Assembly: GCA_964019695.1 (NCBI GenBank) | Contig: OZ026518.1 | Location: forward strand, 85,059,950-85,123,949 | Direction: 5' to 3' | Source of the DNA: Loripinus fragilis | Lineage: Eukaryota > Mollusca > Bivalvia > Lucinida > Lucinidae | Length of the DNA stretch: 64,000 nucleotides | Shown here: positions 21,495 through 34,695 of the stretch, piece after piece | Layout: the number at the start of each line of letters is the position of its first letter | Position numbering within the stretch: position 1 is the stretch's first letter | Position numbers and translations under genes: made by a program | Notes under the pieces: generated by a model | The model's database searches: none | Seen by the model: only the letters and a program-made list of their open reading frames with translations | Told to the model about the DNA's origin: nothing

Positions 21495-23240
21495 GATATT
21501 ATTGACAGTAGATTTTCATTTTATTGCAATAATTTAGATATTCTTCCGCCTAAATCTAAACTTTAGAAATATGAAGAAAGGGTTGAAGGCTTTCATAGTT
21601 AGTTTGTTTTAGCGCCTGCAGACAAGGCTGCTAACAACGTTGTGGTCGTTTTAAACATGTACTAAATTAGCACCCTAAAGCAAGAACTTAGCATTGCTAA
21701 TACACATGAGCATAATTTGCTTGACAAGAGGTATGTCGTTGATAGATATCGATGCCATATGGCTGCTAAGCTTGGTGTGTTTATTGAAGAGGATCATAAC
21801 AAGCTTTCTACGCTATAATGGTTACCTTTTCATAAAATACTTTATAAGTCACATTTCATTGCTAATCCTAGCTCATATACCACTACTGAGTTGTCTTTAA
21901 TTTTGAATTCCTGCCTACTGCGATTAAAACTATGTTGTAAAATATTGTGAAACAGTTTATAAGAGGAATGCTAAAAATCTATTTAGGACTTTTAAAATCG
22001 GGCTTTCTTAATGATTTAAAATTCTAAAGGTGTTCTAGCATGTAGTTTGTCTACATATAATTTCTTGAAAATCTACTACTACATTGCCGCATAATTTAAT
22101 AAAAAAAAACTTGCCAAATTAATTGAACAATCTTTACGCAGAGAAGGCTCACTTTATTTGGCTTGTAATGAGAAATGCACATTTTCACTTCTGAACAACC
22201 CAAAAGCTATAATTTGTGGCTATGTCAGAAAGCTTGTGATGCTCTCCATAATCTTTTGGACAATACATTTAAAAGATTTTGCTCGAAATTGTAGGTATTC
22301 CAATGGGTTTTAATTGTACTCCTCTTGTTGCCGATTTGTTTTTGGTTTATTATGAGAGAGCCTTTATGCTGTCTCTTTCTGACAATACTCAAGCTAATAG
22401 TGTTGAAACATTTAACTCTACCTTATGATATCTGGATGACTTGCTTGATATTGATAACCTTTATTTCGAACAAATGGTAAGTCAAATATATCACACTGAA
22501 CTTCAGTTAAATAAGGCAAATTCCTTTGATACTGAAGCCCATTTTGGGACACGGACTTGTCCAAAACGAATGACATTATTTAATTTAAAATTAATGATAA
22601 ACGAGATAATGTTTATTTTGAAATAGTTTCCCATTTCTTGATACCTCTAGATGTTCCTCGCTCCCCTTCCTATGGTATATATGTTTCGCCACTTATTAGT
22701 TTTGCAGTGGTATGTTCTAATTTAGTGACTTCAACAATAGAAACCGATTTTAAACTTCTAGTTTATTAAAACAAGGTTAACGATAATATAAACGTCGTAT
22801 GGCATTTTTCTTGAGACATGTATTACCACAGTTACTCAGACTTGATTGCTAAATGCAACATTGGTTTAAAAACTCTTCTGCAACAAGATATATTGGAACC
22901 GGTATTTATGGTGATTTTGTTTATAAATTTAAAAGAATGGTTGGAAAACATTATTTAAGTAATCAATTTTAAAACATAAGCAAACGTTATAAAAAAAATG
23001 GGATACAACATGGACATCATGCGACAGTTTGCATGCATAGTTGTAAACTCAATCGCGGTTGATAGCTTTGGTTTCCACTTTAATTGAACGACGGTGGATA
23101 AGGCCTCAGACAAAAAACGACGGTCCTGGCTTAAAACTTTAATTAGTTTGTTGATGCCTGAATCTTTGTCTTTGGTTGGGTCCACCATGGCTCGAGGTAT
23201 TCGCTCTGACTTTCTGTGGATCATGAGCCTTTTTCTATGT
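21495..23240 (+). pseudogene. Reverse transcriptase, copy 1 (tentative Penelope-like), decayed
   Basis: Many stops and shifts, but the order of blocks matches copy 2: PADKAANNVVVV (~21620), a TLYWLP remnant, the MGFNCTPLVADLF-like motif B (~22310), the YLDDLLDIDN motif C with its two catalytic aspartates (~22430), and a QIYHTELQLNKANS block. It is older than copy 2. Its 3' region runs to 23683. Confidence 0.75.
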
Positions 23241-23683
23241 TTCATCATAATGTGTTAATTTGATTAGATTGTTTCTCGCTGATGATGCATTGCATTAATT
23301 AGGAAGCCACCATAAGAGCTAAGAATGTTTGTGTTTTAAAAACAACATAATCAAGGGCGAAGATTTGGTGCCATTTAAATACAGTTAAGCCCCCAGCGGC
23401 TTAGACTGCTATCTGTTCTAATGCATCTGCTGTTGTTGATTCGTTGTTTTATGTACCCCAATTGGGGTTCTGTGCTGGTCTTAGCATTGTAATGCATTAC
23501 ATTGTATCGTTACTAGTTTAGCAATCATCTTTACGAAGGAGAGAGAGCTGGTTGCTTTTGCTTTAATTGTCTTCCTGGTGTCTTGTGACTGTTAGTGTTC
23601 TGTGGCTCTTCCTCACGGTGCCGTGGGTTGATCTGTAGTGTTAGGTCGTGGTATTTCCTATTCATACTCTCTTACCTTTTACT
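23241..23683 (+). mobile_element. 3' region of RT copy 1 (defines subfamily 1 tail)
   Basis: Continues from the RT frame through ttaagcccccagcggcttag, ctcttcctcacggtgccgtg and tggtatttcctattcatact. This links the many solo tails ending catactcact to this retroelement. The next RT copy starts at once, head to tail. Confidence 0.7.
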
Positions 23684-25329
23684 GAAGTTCACAGAGGCGG
23701 TATGGTGAACAACAAAGTCCCCTCTAAAAGCGACATAAAAACTTGTCTTAAACGAGGTATCCAGGATTTTCATATGAACTATGTTTTGGTTCCAGCAGAT
23801 AAAGCTGCTAACAATGTTGTAGTTGTTTGACGATTGTATTATATTAATACTCTTAAGCGTGAGCTTGTTGACACTAATGCCTATAAACTGCAGCCTTCTT
23901 TAAGTGAAAGGGTGATTGTTGATGGGCATGGTTGTCATACAGCCCTACATTTTGGTGTCAAAACTAAAGAAAATCAAGACAAAGTTCCTACGTTGTACTG
24001 GTTACCTAAACTCCATAAAAAACCCTATAAAGCAAGATTTATTTCAAATTCTAGTTCTTGTACGACAACAAAACTTTCTAAATTGTTAACCTCGTGTCTT
24101 ACAGCTGTTAAAAAACACGTATCAAATATTGTGAAAAGGTATATGAGAGATCCAGTAAAACCTATTTTGGTCGATTAAAAATTCAGGTGAAATTTTAGAT
24201 AAACTTAAAGCTAGAGATTTCAATGCGACCAGTTTGTCTACTTATGATTTTTCTACTCTTTACACTACTTTACCTCATAATTTAATTGAAATAAACTTAT
24301 TGATCTTATTGAAAGAACCTTCCAGAGAGAAGGCTCTCCTTACCTTGCATGTAGTGACAGAAATGCATGCTTTACTTCAGAAAAACCTAAAAAATATCAT
24401 GCATGGTCGTGTCAAAATGTATGTGATGCGCTGACCTTTTTGTTGGACAACATTTTTATTCGATTTGGCACCAAGCTCTATAGACAAGTTGTTGGGATTC
24501 CTATGGGCACTAATTGTGCTCCCCTGGTTGCAGATTTATTCCGGTTTTGTTATGAAAGGGACTTTATGATGTCTCTTTCTGATGATAAGCAGGCTGATGT
24601 TATTGATGCGTTTAACACTACTTCCAGATACTTGGACGATATTTTAAATATTTATAATGTTTATTTTGACAATATGGTTAGTAAAATATACCCTTCAGAG
24701 CTCCAACTAAATAAAGCCAATACCTCCAAGCCGCATTTTTAGACTTGCATTTGTCAATTTCTAATGATATTGTTTCTACCAAAATTTATGATAAACGTGA
24801 CGACTTTGATTTTGAAATTGTCAATTTCCCATTTTTAGATGGTGATGTTCCTCGTTCTACATCCTATGGAGTCTATATCTCTCAACTCATTCGTTTTGCT
24901 AGAGCATCTAGCTATGTTGCTGACTTCAACACTCGCAATAAATTGTTAACTCAGAAACTTCTTAAACAAGGCTATCGGTATCATAAACTTCGCAAAACAT
25001 TTTCAAAATTTTATAGACGATACTATGATTTGATTTCTAAATTCCAAGTTGGACCTAAATCTCTCTTGCGCCAAGGACTTTCGGAACCTGATTTCTATGG
25101 TGACTTGGTGTATAAGTTGAAGGAGATTGTTGGCTCTAATAATTTTTCAGCGCAGTTCATTAAAATAATTTCCCATTATAAAAAGATTGGCTATAACATT
25201 AATGTGTTGCAACTGTACTATTGTACTGCATGCTTGGTAGTCAACCCAATCACGGTTGGCAACTTTGCTTTCCTTTTTAATTGCACGCCGGTGGATCGGA
25301 CTTCAGACTCTATGATGGCTCCGACTTAA
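23684..25329 (+). pseudogene. Reverse transcriptase, copy 2 (tentative Penelope-like)
   Basis: Nearly complete RT core in pieces: PADKAANNVVVV then an in-frame TGA (23828-23830); YWLPKLHKKPYKARFI; frame change near 24178; motif A STYDFSTLYTTLPH (~24234); frame change near 24434; motif B GIPMGTNCAPLVADLF; motif C RYLDDILNI with the catalytic DD (~24630); frame change near 24742; then a thumb region to 25329. At least three shifts and one stop, so inactive. The 5' end is truncated and no GIY-YIG endonuclease is seen. The Penelope-like call rests on the LPKLHK block, the motif-B/C style and head-to-tail placement behind copy 1; another RT class is possible. Confidence 0.8.
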
Positions 25330-25594
25330 ATACTTATCTATTGATGAGATGGTAGGGGCCTGATGCTTTGGCTGTTTGTCGGGCCCACCAGGGTTTACCT
25401 GTTGGATTTCTTTTGCTCCGGTATTCAGTTTAATTTACTGTTGAGTCCTTATCCTTGCTTTATCTCCTTGTTATATCTTGATTTTTATGTTTTAGGAGAT
25501 GATGCATTGATAAGTTAGGGGTCTTTCATGCAAACCAAATATCTATGTGTCTTGATCCACATCTGAATTAAGGGTGAGGTTGGCGCCGTTAAAA
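25330..25594 (+). mobile_element. 3' region of RT copy 2, proximal part
   Basis: Matches 58092-58357 almost base for base (gatgagatggtaggggcctg, tttgtcgggcccaccagggt, aagggtgaggttggcgccgtt). The match stops after gccgttaaa and resumes at 27369. Confidence 0.8.
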
Positions 25595-25978
25595 GACACA
25601 TATTTTGTGATATATGGAATCATCAGTGAATTTACTGATAAGGGAAATTTTACATCGCTTCCAGGCCAATTTCAATATCTCACTTTATTGAGGGGGCTCC
25701 AAGGGGGACTTACCAGTAAATTTGATCAGGTTTTATCCACAGCTAAGAATTTATCCATAGGCTATTATTTTGCTTGAAGGAGATTTTGTCTCTCAATCCA
25801 AATAGGAAAGAGAAGAGACTTGAACACAAATTATTTATTTAAATAAATATTTTTATTTGTTTTGTTTTTCTTGAAATAAATATTATTTCCACAGATTCGC
25901 TGATGTCCCATTATTATTATCATCTTTGTCTGTAATGCAAAGGTTCAATAAATTAACCCTTTGACTGCTGAGTGTAGT

Positions 25979-26048
25979 GCCATAATGCTCAGACCCAGAT
26001 GAAATGCCGAGTTATGTGGCATTTAATCAGGGTCTACAAGTTCATGGC
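25979..26048. repeat. Hairpin repeat (cagacccagat type)
   Basis: Ctcagacccagatgaaatgcc / ggcatttaatcagggtctac stem, ~20 bp after a ttaaccctttg start. Confidence 0.6.
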
Positions 26049-26774
26049 ACATGACATTCAATAAACACTCAGTCGATCGATAATCGATACTATCAATAAT
26101 CGATAATTGATAATCGTTCACATACTTTGGTAATCCAATTATCACTGTTGTTGTTGTTAGGGCATTTGCTGGTTTGAGTCAAATACCAAACTGAGCATCC
26201 ACTTTATGCATTTCCAATATGTACCTTTTTCATATGTGCTGGTCCATTTTTTTATTCTATTTTTACGCTATTTTCTGTATTTAAAGTTTGAAGAAACTAT
26301 TTGCTTTACTTCATTTTCCCTTTATGATACTTTTTGCCTGCCATTGTCATCTGCTGATTACTGTTACGAGCAAATAAAATGCTTTTGGATCAAAATTGGG
26401 CCCAGTAAGATGTCGGGCCTGGTCTTCATCAAAACTGTTTGACACTTATCAGGGGCATTCTTACTGTTATTATTGCCAACTTATAACATCAACATACAAT
26501 TTGGACCCAGATCAGGCTGGACAAATAATATCTGGTCTGGACTGGATTGAAGCTGTTTGATTTTTTTTATTTTGATTTCTTCTTGAAAAAAAAAATGTTT
26601 TTCAAAAAAAACAAAAAAAAAAAAAATAAAGTAAAATAAAATAAATACATCAGCAGACGACAAAATGCATGAAAAAGTTCCAGACATGCAACCAAGGCCT
26701 TTTCACATCAGACAGAAAAAAACTTACTGTTACTTTCGCAATAAAAAAAATGATAATATTTACCTGAAACATCC

Positions 26775-26975
26775 TGGCGGGACAAGCAGTACAGACCCAG
26801 ATCAGACACTGTGGAGTGTGGCATCTGATCAGGGTCCCTACTGATCGCTTTCAGACTGCTCTGTCAATTGTTTTTTTTTTTTAAAAAAAAAAAAAGATAA
26901 ATATCACCCAACTGCACTCAAATTGAAAATGGACTTATCCAATTGATAAAGATGGAAAAATCCATTTTGCACAAA
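26775..26975. repeat. Hairpin repeat with aatggactta-type right part
   Basis: Gcagtacagacccagatcag ... tgatcagggtccctactgat, then an A/T tract and aatggacttatccaattgat. The same right part is in the TIR element at 35246-35474. Confidence 0.6.
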
Positions 26976-27368
26976 TTGATTAATATGATACAATTATTTT
27001 ATGGGGCAAAGATGACGCACCAGTATCTTACATCTATTGTTTTTTGCCTTTATTTCTTATTTCATCTTTTCAAGAGAAATATTCAAAATATTCTTTTTTT
27101 CTTTTTTTCTTATTAAAATGTTCAAAAAATTCTTTTTTTTTTCTTCTAATGTCCAATATTATTGTAAACATCACCTGTTTGGTTCAGCTAGATCGATCAT
27201 TTTATTCTTTCTTTATAAGCAATTACCTAAACCCTTCAAGGGGCCTCTTTATCACCCATGCAGTGAATTTATAATCACCTCATTATAGCTGTCCTTTGAT
27301 CTTCCCAGTATGACCCCTGGAGAGAGTCATAATGAGTGGTACCACTATTATTGCTCAAATTTCTATCC

Positions 27369-27650
27369 CTTTAAACCGGTTTAAGCCCTCCAGTAAAATA
27401 TTTTACTGACCGTTCCAAGGCGGTACTTCTTTTGTGGATCTTTTATATTTTTGTTCTGTCTTGTGTTTGCTATGTTTTGTGTGCGTCTGTTTATATGTGC
27501 TTTGTGGTCACCTGCTGGGAAAGGGCTGACCTCTTGGCTCTCGTTTGTGGTGTCTACTGTGAGTTTGTCACTTTCCCATTGGTATCCTGGTCAGGTGTGG
27601 TACTTGATTGTATCGATTCCTGATCTTTGCACCCTTACTTACTTTGATAG
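27369..27650 (+). mobile_element. 3' tail of RT copy 2, distal part (subfamily 2)
   Basis: Gtttaagccctccagtaaaa ... gatctttgcacccttacttactttg matches 58363-58625 closely. The fifteen or so terminal bases (cacccttacttacttt) also end the insertions at 6497 and 53139. Confidence 0.8.
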
Positions 27651-27654
27651 TTGA

Positions 27655-27812
27655 TAAAGGATTTGACGAGAAGATATAGCTGGTTGCTTGACTTAAAAGT
27701 CTCCCTGATGTTTTGTGATAATTAGTGTTCTTTGGCTCTTGCTGGTGGTGCCGTGGGTTGGTCTGCAGTGTTTGCTTGCGCTATTTCCTGATCATACTTA
27801 CTTACTTTTAGA
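27655..27812 (+). mobile_element. Retroelement 3' tail, subfamily 1, short
   Basis: Contains gagaagatatagctggttgc, ggtgccgtgggttggtctgc and tttcctgatcatacttactt. It lies directly after the subfamily-2 tail, so two tails sit in tandem. Confidence 0.65.
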
Positions 27813-27896
27813 AGATGCTTCCGCAGCTCATGAGAGCATTGGTCACATATAAACCAGATGAGGGGAGAGCATGTCAACGTTGTAGGCGACAAGCCC

Positions 27897-28634
27897 CCGG
27901 GGGGGGGGGGGGGGTACTCTGATATTTTCATACATACGTAGGCTCGGGTCAATTTTTTGGGTTCAAAATTTTGAATTTCAATATTTTTGGGGGTTTCAGA
28001 AAAATTAATATTTTTTGGGTATAAAGATTTTGTGGATATTTTTGGGAGTTATCACACTATTGGACTATATTTAGGGATCATTTCTATGCATTTTAAGGGT
28101 CTTTTCTTAAAGCTGCATACTCTGTAACTATGAACATTTTTCGAAAAAAAATATTTTGTTTTTAGATCATTTGTAAAAGTAGAATTAAGTTATGTTGTCA
28201 CAATAAATCTAATTTCTACAGCTGACAACTGCATGGAAAAGTAAATTATCTTATAAAAACAGGTGCTTTTTCTCTTATTTGTAATTATTTGCGTCCCTCC
28301 AATAATCCTAGACAGGTAATTTTTAACATAAATGCTGTTGTTTTGGTACTAATAGTTTGTTAATTATTACGAAAAAGGTAAAATGTATACCTGAATTCTA
28401 GTATTTTTACTGTGTTCTTGAAAAATAGAAACATTATTTCTAAAATGAAAAGATCAAAAGTTACAGACTATGCAGCTTTAAGGTCAAGGTACAGAATGAG
28501 GGGCATTTTTGAGGTTGCTAAAGTTTCAAATATTTTTTTGGGTGCTTGAAATTTCTGATATTTTTTTTGTGAACGGTAGATGCTGGGCCCGAGCCTACGT
28601 ATGAAGAAAAATGAGAGTACCCCCCCTCCTGGGA
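27897..28634. mobile_element. hAT-like non-autonomous TIR element, 738 bp
   Basis: Inverted ends: a G-run, tactct, at-tttt-ttcatac, acgtaggctcggg on the left, repeated inverted on the right (cccgagcctacgtatgaag ... agagtaccccccc). Flanked by 8-bp direct repeats ACAAGCCC (27889-27896) and ACAAACCC (28635-28642). The uninterrupted site (gacgactagccagtgaagaa) survives at ~28928. Eight-bp duplications are typical of the hAT superfamily. No transposase. Confidence 0.7.
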
Positions 28635-28649
28635 ACAAACCCGTGAAGA

Positions 28650-28858
28650 ACAACACTGGTTCTTAAGCGGCCACTAAGAAATAAGACCAAAATTGGTTTG
28701 CAAGACCCGATTATAGCTAAATGCAGGTCAAAAGTATTGCAGAATGCTCCAAGGGGAGCATTCTGCAATACTTCTTACCTCATTAAGCTACCGTTTGTCA
28801 TTAAGTTCTTTGTTTTGTCTATTTTTGAGTTGTCGCTTAAGACAGGGTATCTGTACAC
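28650..28858. mobile_element. Hairpin element, tattgcagaatgctc type
   Basis: Gcggccactaag, a loop arm gtattgcagaatgctccaag/ggagcattctgcaatac and gttctttgttttgtctattt. Same family as 20335-20515 and 56595-56760. Confidence 0.7.
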
Positions 28859-28964
28859 TATTCACGACATAAAACGGACAAGGTAATCTATGAGAGCATT
28901 TATCGCACGCAAACCAGATGAACAGAGATAATGGCAATGTTGTAGACGACTAGCCAGTGAAGAA

Positions 28965-29262
28965 CAACACTGGGGAAATATCAAAGAGCAAAGAGGCGAA
29001 GCACAATGCGTGGGCAGAACACTTTGAAAGACCTCCCAACGTTTAGCTAACGTGAGACTCTAAACACCTGTCAAAGGAATGTCGCTGGAAAGCCTGCACA
29101 TCCCAAACATTATTGATATGGCGATGGTGGACATCTCAAAGATGAAGTATGGCAAGGCTGCAGGAAAAGTAAGCATTGTGATGGAGATGAGCAGGGCAGC
29201 AGGTGATAACATTTACCTACCCAAAACAAGCATCAAAGCTTCTGACCAAGATCGTGTAGTGT
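28965..29262 (+). pseudogene. Small LINE ORF2 fragment, degraded
   Basis: WAEHFERPPN (in one frame) followed by VDISKMKYGKAAGK and VIVMEMSRAAGD-like residues in another recalls the segment just before the RT domain of RTE/CR1-type LINEs (KNGKAAGPSGI, EMLKAAGE). Too short and broken to place further. From 29263 to 30406 no gene is visible; a small palindrome (tgtttattgtcgt/acgacagtaaaca) lies near 29530-29605. Confidence 0.45.
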
Positions 29263-30406
29263 AAACCAAAATTTTGATTCTTCCTGAAATTTTGATTCCA
29301 GTCTATATTCAACTTTTGCCAAAATCGGTAAAGATTCCGAATTAAATGGTGCTTGTTTTGCGGGAAGAAAATGGGTCAGGGAGCGACCTCATGAATAATT
29401 AATTAGGATGACGTAATATGTCATAAAGAGAGATTTACAAGTACTTTTTACGTCAAAATCATTCTCTCGATATTATTCTGCATTGTTGGTGAATGAAAAG
29501 AAGTTTTATTTCACTTATAATCCCTGCAATGTTTATTGTCGTCGCCCTGGGCCCTGTCACCAGTTAAACTAACGGCACCGGGAGCCAACTCACGACAGTA
29601 AACATTAATGGCATTATAGCTGTTCTCCGCAAACAAATGTAAACAAGTCCCGAAATACGAAAAATAATGCGACCGGACGCGCAAGTTCATCGGACTCTGT
29701 ATATATACTGAGGGACTTTAGAAACACACCATGATTCATTCACTGTTGTTTTTTTTCCAAAATTCTGATCCAAGGATTTTTCTTGATCGTTTTTTATCCC
29801 CTAACAAAATGGAGTATTATTTGCAATAATTTCGATTTTGGTTATGCTGTTCATTCTAACGTAACACCGGCGTTAGTGTTTTTCAATAGTTGTCGTCTGA
29901 CAAATGTGGGTTTAGTTCAATTCAAAATTAAACACTTTGAGCTAGTAGCCAGATGTCTTAACCAATGGAAAAACACGAACGGTTTCGGAAATAATAGTTT
30001 AATTACACTCCCAGGCGCATCGTTTCTTTGCTAACGTCAGCATTTGGTCAGTCTTATTTTTTTTCAAACTGCAATAATAGGCGGATGACGTTCACGCATG
30101 CCAGGATACTTTTTTCTTTTATGCAACGGATTAATGAGTATCTTGTGGCACTTAAAGATTTTGATTATTTCTGTTCCTTAGGATATAAACGGCCAATTAC
30201 GTCAAAAAGGTAAGTGACGTCATGTAGACGAAATGAACGCTGGCAAAGGCCTTTAACTTCATGATTTGATTTTTTTCTTCCCATTTGCTTTCGAGAACTT
30301 ACATCGGTTTGATTTTTTGCGCTTACTATGGAAGGTATTGGTACACTGTGACTTTTTGAATTAGGGTGGTCTAAGAGTTATCACGACGTCACGGCAACCA
30401 TAAACC

Positions 30407-31340
30407 ATTTAGTCCGAGAGCCCGTAATAGGTTTAATGAAGTGGTTGAGGCCAAAAGGTTTGAAGGTGTGTTCTTATGTAGAAAAGTGTGCTGAATTTAA
30501 AAATGAAACTCTTAAAATATCGGCTGGCACACAAAAGTGCAACGGAATACCCCCAGGGTATGCAATATCTCAAAATAACGCTAAAATGGGGGTACCCTTG
30601 CAGGTTTCTACTTTAACCCATGTAATATCAGTAGTAAAATGCAAATTTTGGCAGCAAACAATAAATAATGATCAATGTTCAATATAAAACAGAATAAGAC
30701 ATGCCAATAAAGCTTTCTAATACTAAAATATAGCAAATTATAAAGCCTACGATAACTAATGACTTTTGTCTCTGGTTATCGGATGATTTTTAATTTGTTT
30801 ACGCTATAGCAGATTTATAATTCAATCTTATGTAATACAATGGTGATGTCATCAACAATTATTAGAGTTCCAAAAATGATAGAGTATGGCCAAGAAATGC
30901 CACAATCACAGACTGCAGACCAACCCAGCATGGGAAGGGACACAAAGTAGGCATAATCCAAGCTGTTAAAGTACAATATAGGTATATAGTTCCTTTTCCT
31001 TTCAAGATGAATAAATTATGCTCAGATAAGACTAAGGTTTGACTGGATAATGGCCCAGCCCTATTATTTTCTAAGCTGTGGACTATATGTATAGCTAGCA
31101 CCACATGGCCAAACACGACTGACCAGACTGTTCTGGTAAGTATTCCACATGACTTTATTCTATGTTCTAGGAATTGCATAATAAGCCCCCATCCCCACAC
31201 AAATAACCCCTATCCCACTCTTTTGCTGAATCTTAATTAAAAACATGGATGGGTATGAAGAAAGTTAGTAGAATGTAAGTGAGTATGATCAAGAAATACC
31301 ACGATCAGACACTGCAGACCAACCCACCACACCGTGAGTA
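30407..31340 (+). repeat. Left inverted arm
   Basis: Includes a short open frame (30436-30687) reading KWLRPKGLKVCSYVEKCAEF that is conserved in the right arm as KWLRPKGLKVCSYVEKCAEL. It also has two pieces of subfamily-1 retroelement tail (30885-30960 and 31273-31340, reversed). The conserved frame may be an exon relic or chance. Confidence 0.65.
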
Positions 31341-31499
31341 AGAGCTACAAAACACCAAAAGTCACAAGACATCATGGAGAGAGGTATGTGCATTACACAT
31401 ATCTTACTAGGTCAGGGAACTCCATAAAACAGCAACCTTCTTGATTATGTACATGGATATTGTAAAGATCTATCTTTTCAACAGATCCTGCACCATAAA

Positions 31500-31985
31500 T
31501 GGTTTAAAACCTCGGAGGAAGGGGGTACCCTATATATGACATAGTACGGATGTGCGTGCCGAATAGCCCCCCTTTTCAGCGCACCAGATATATGATAAAC
31601 CCTACTTTTTTAAAAAAGAAAGTATATGAATGGCCTGAAGTTTGGAATTGGAATGGCCCAAATTTTTCCTGGCACCCATGTATATGCACATGTTTTTCGC
31701 TCAGATACCCGTCAAGCCTTTGTTTTCACATTTACATAAAGCAGGTTTTCTCGTGATGAGGGTCATTTGTAAACTTGTTTACAATTCACAGAGGATATGA
31801 AAGGGTATATATATTCAAAGAACAGTATATAAATAGGTCAACTTTCTGTGAAATCAAGTATATGAATAGGCTGGGTTTTTTTCAAAGGCCAGGTATATGG
31901 TTGGAGTTGGTTTCAAAATACTGACTCTCACACCCGTACCAAAATTACCCCTAGACCCCCATCCCCGAGTTTAAAACTTTTCAAT
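31500..31985. mobile_element. Nested TIR repeat (tttaaaac-ctcgg ends)
   Basis: Left ggtttaaaacctcggaggaa with gggggtac, right (reversed) gttttaaactcggggatggg with gggtc. The interior carries many tatatgaat-gg-c motifs in both orientations. No ORF. Confidence 0.5.
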
Positions 31986-31999
31986 TTCTGTCTATGTAA

Positions 32000-33417
32000 A
32001 TTGTGTGCAATTATATTCTTTGCTACAAGTTGTCCTAATTGTTCTCAATGGGTGATGAGATATCACCTAGAGCTTCTTTACAGCGATGAGGCACAACCAA
32101 CTGCGTTTGCAATGTTAGAGACAGGGGCTATGTCCATCCGTCCAACGAACAAACCATTCTTTAGGATCCCCGTGGATTTTAATTTAGAGCAGATAATGTC
32201 AATGCTGATGTTCCATCCAGACTAAAGGGAATGGTATCATTCAGTAAATCGGTGAATGCAAGAAGGAAGTGTATAGTAACTAGTGAGCTTGTATGCCATT
32301 TAATTGAAAGTCAGAACTGAAAGAGAATGCAGAGGACACCAAGCTCAATGAAGCGTGACAATGTAGACCTGAACAAGCTTATCACTGGGATGGGACTACT
32401 ATGGACTCTTTTCTTACAGACTTTCGAGATGAAAAGCTCTACTGCATTTCACTGGTAAAGTATATAGAATATTCCAGGGAGCATTTTAGCAACTCAGACA
32501 CGGTGACAACAATGGTATAAAGAGTTTAATACCGGATGCTCCCTTATGGTGACAAATTAAATTTGAAAAACCTATTCGCAGAAGAAAAACAAAACCATTG
32601 CATGCAGTGCTTCGTCAAAAAACTTCAGTCACAAGACAAAAAGATAAAGAACATAAGGCTTTAACATAATACTTTATCTGCTAGTAGTTAGAGTTATATC
32701 TAAAAAGGGTGCTTGCTTATCCCCTTACATCCGTTCCTTTGACTTTTGCCCATATTTATGGACTTAAAATATCTACTGACAAATCAACTTTTTTCAGTAA
32801 GCTCGAGTCGATGATAATCACAGATGCTCTTAGAAATAGAGATGCTTGTATTGCCGATAGAATGTTCCTGGTACAGTCTCGTGTAGGAATTGCCTTCAAC
32901 TTTTGGTGGTCAAACAAATATGACTCTGTCAGAGTCTGTCTCGTCTTGTCAGACGTGCAAATCATGTAGATTTTGCATTTGACACTTTTAAATAGCCATC
33001 AATTAATGATATTACCAGAGATCATGGTCTGGTATAGGGAGAGGTAAATGTATCTGGACCTGAACAGGGCATACCAAATATATTACTCAAGCTTTAAAGT
33101 CGGAACCATTTAAGACATCTCAGTTGAGATTACTGGCAGAAGCGTGGTGCCGAAATGAGCATGCTAACGCCATGTGAGCTGTATTTTGGACTGATGAAGT
33201 CTGCTTCAGATACAAATTGTCTTATGGACAAATGACACGTCAAGATGTCTTAGGCCTAGATTGATACAATGTAGAAGCTGATACCTGTATTGTCTAGCAT
33301 GTTAAGCATGCTTGTGAACTAATTGTTCAAGCTTGTACTGTTGTCAAATGCATCTATACTGACGTTCTCACTATATTGCTTTTCCGTACAAATAACAAGG
33401 AAGGGATTGGTCGTACT
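32000..33417 (+). pseudogene. Decayed ORF of an unidentified repeat-associated protein
   Basis: Plus-strand blocks in shifting frames: PTAFAMLETGAMSIRPTNKP (32090), NADVPSRLKGMVSFSKSVNA (32200), DNVDLNKLITGM (32355), DSFLTDFRDEKLYCIS (32403), AYPLTSVPLTFAHIYG (32712), RMFLVQSRVGIAFNFW (32860), EADTCIV (~33275) and VKCIYTDVL (~33345). At least four stops or shifts. From memory, similar uncharacterised proteins recur in cnidarian and mollusc genomes, but no function is known to me. The end is cut by a retroelement tail at 33418. Confidence 0.5.
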
Positions 33418-33589
33418 TAGGCGGCGGTTCTGTTGTTGTTGATTCGTTGTTGATTGTTGCTCCCATAGTGGGGTTCTGTGCTTGTTCCATGTTTTGTTGA
33501 ACATTACTATGTGTCCTTTCTAGTTTTGCAATCATCTTGATACGAGAAGAGAGAGCTTGTTGCTTTACTTTGTCTTCCTGGTGTCCTGT

Positions 33590-34695
<1,106 letters not shown>

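Larger units (their letters stand above)
25595..27368. mobile_element. ~1.77 kb sequence interrupting the copy-2 3' region
   Basis: Separates ggcgccgttaaa from cggtttaagccctccag, which are joined at 58357 in copy 3. Short ttaaa/tttaaa repeats flank it. Inside are AT-rich sequence, a hairpin repeat (25979-26048), poly-T/poly-A tracts and another hairpin element (26775-26975). There are no clear TIRs or transposase. It may be one insertion or several. Confidence 0.5.

Noticed and set aside
27432..27654. Cys-rich hydrophobic frames
   Set aside because: They sit in the 3' region of RT copy 2 and are not conserved in frame at 58388-58606.
32709..32969. Short independent gene of 86 codons
   Set aside because: It is one block of the larger decayed ORF, with matching blocks in other frames on both sides.
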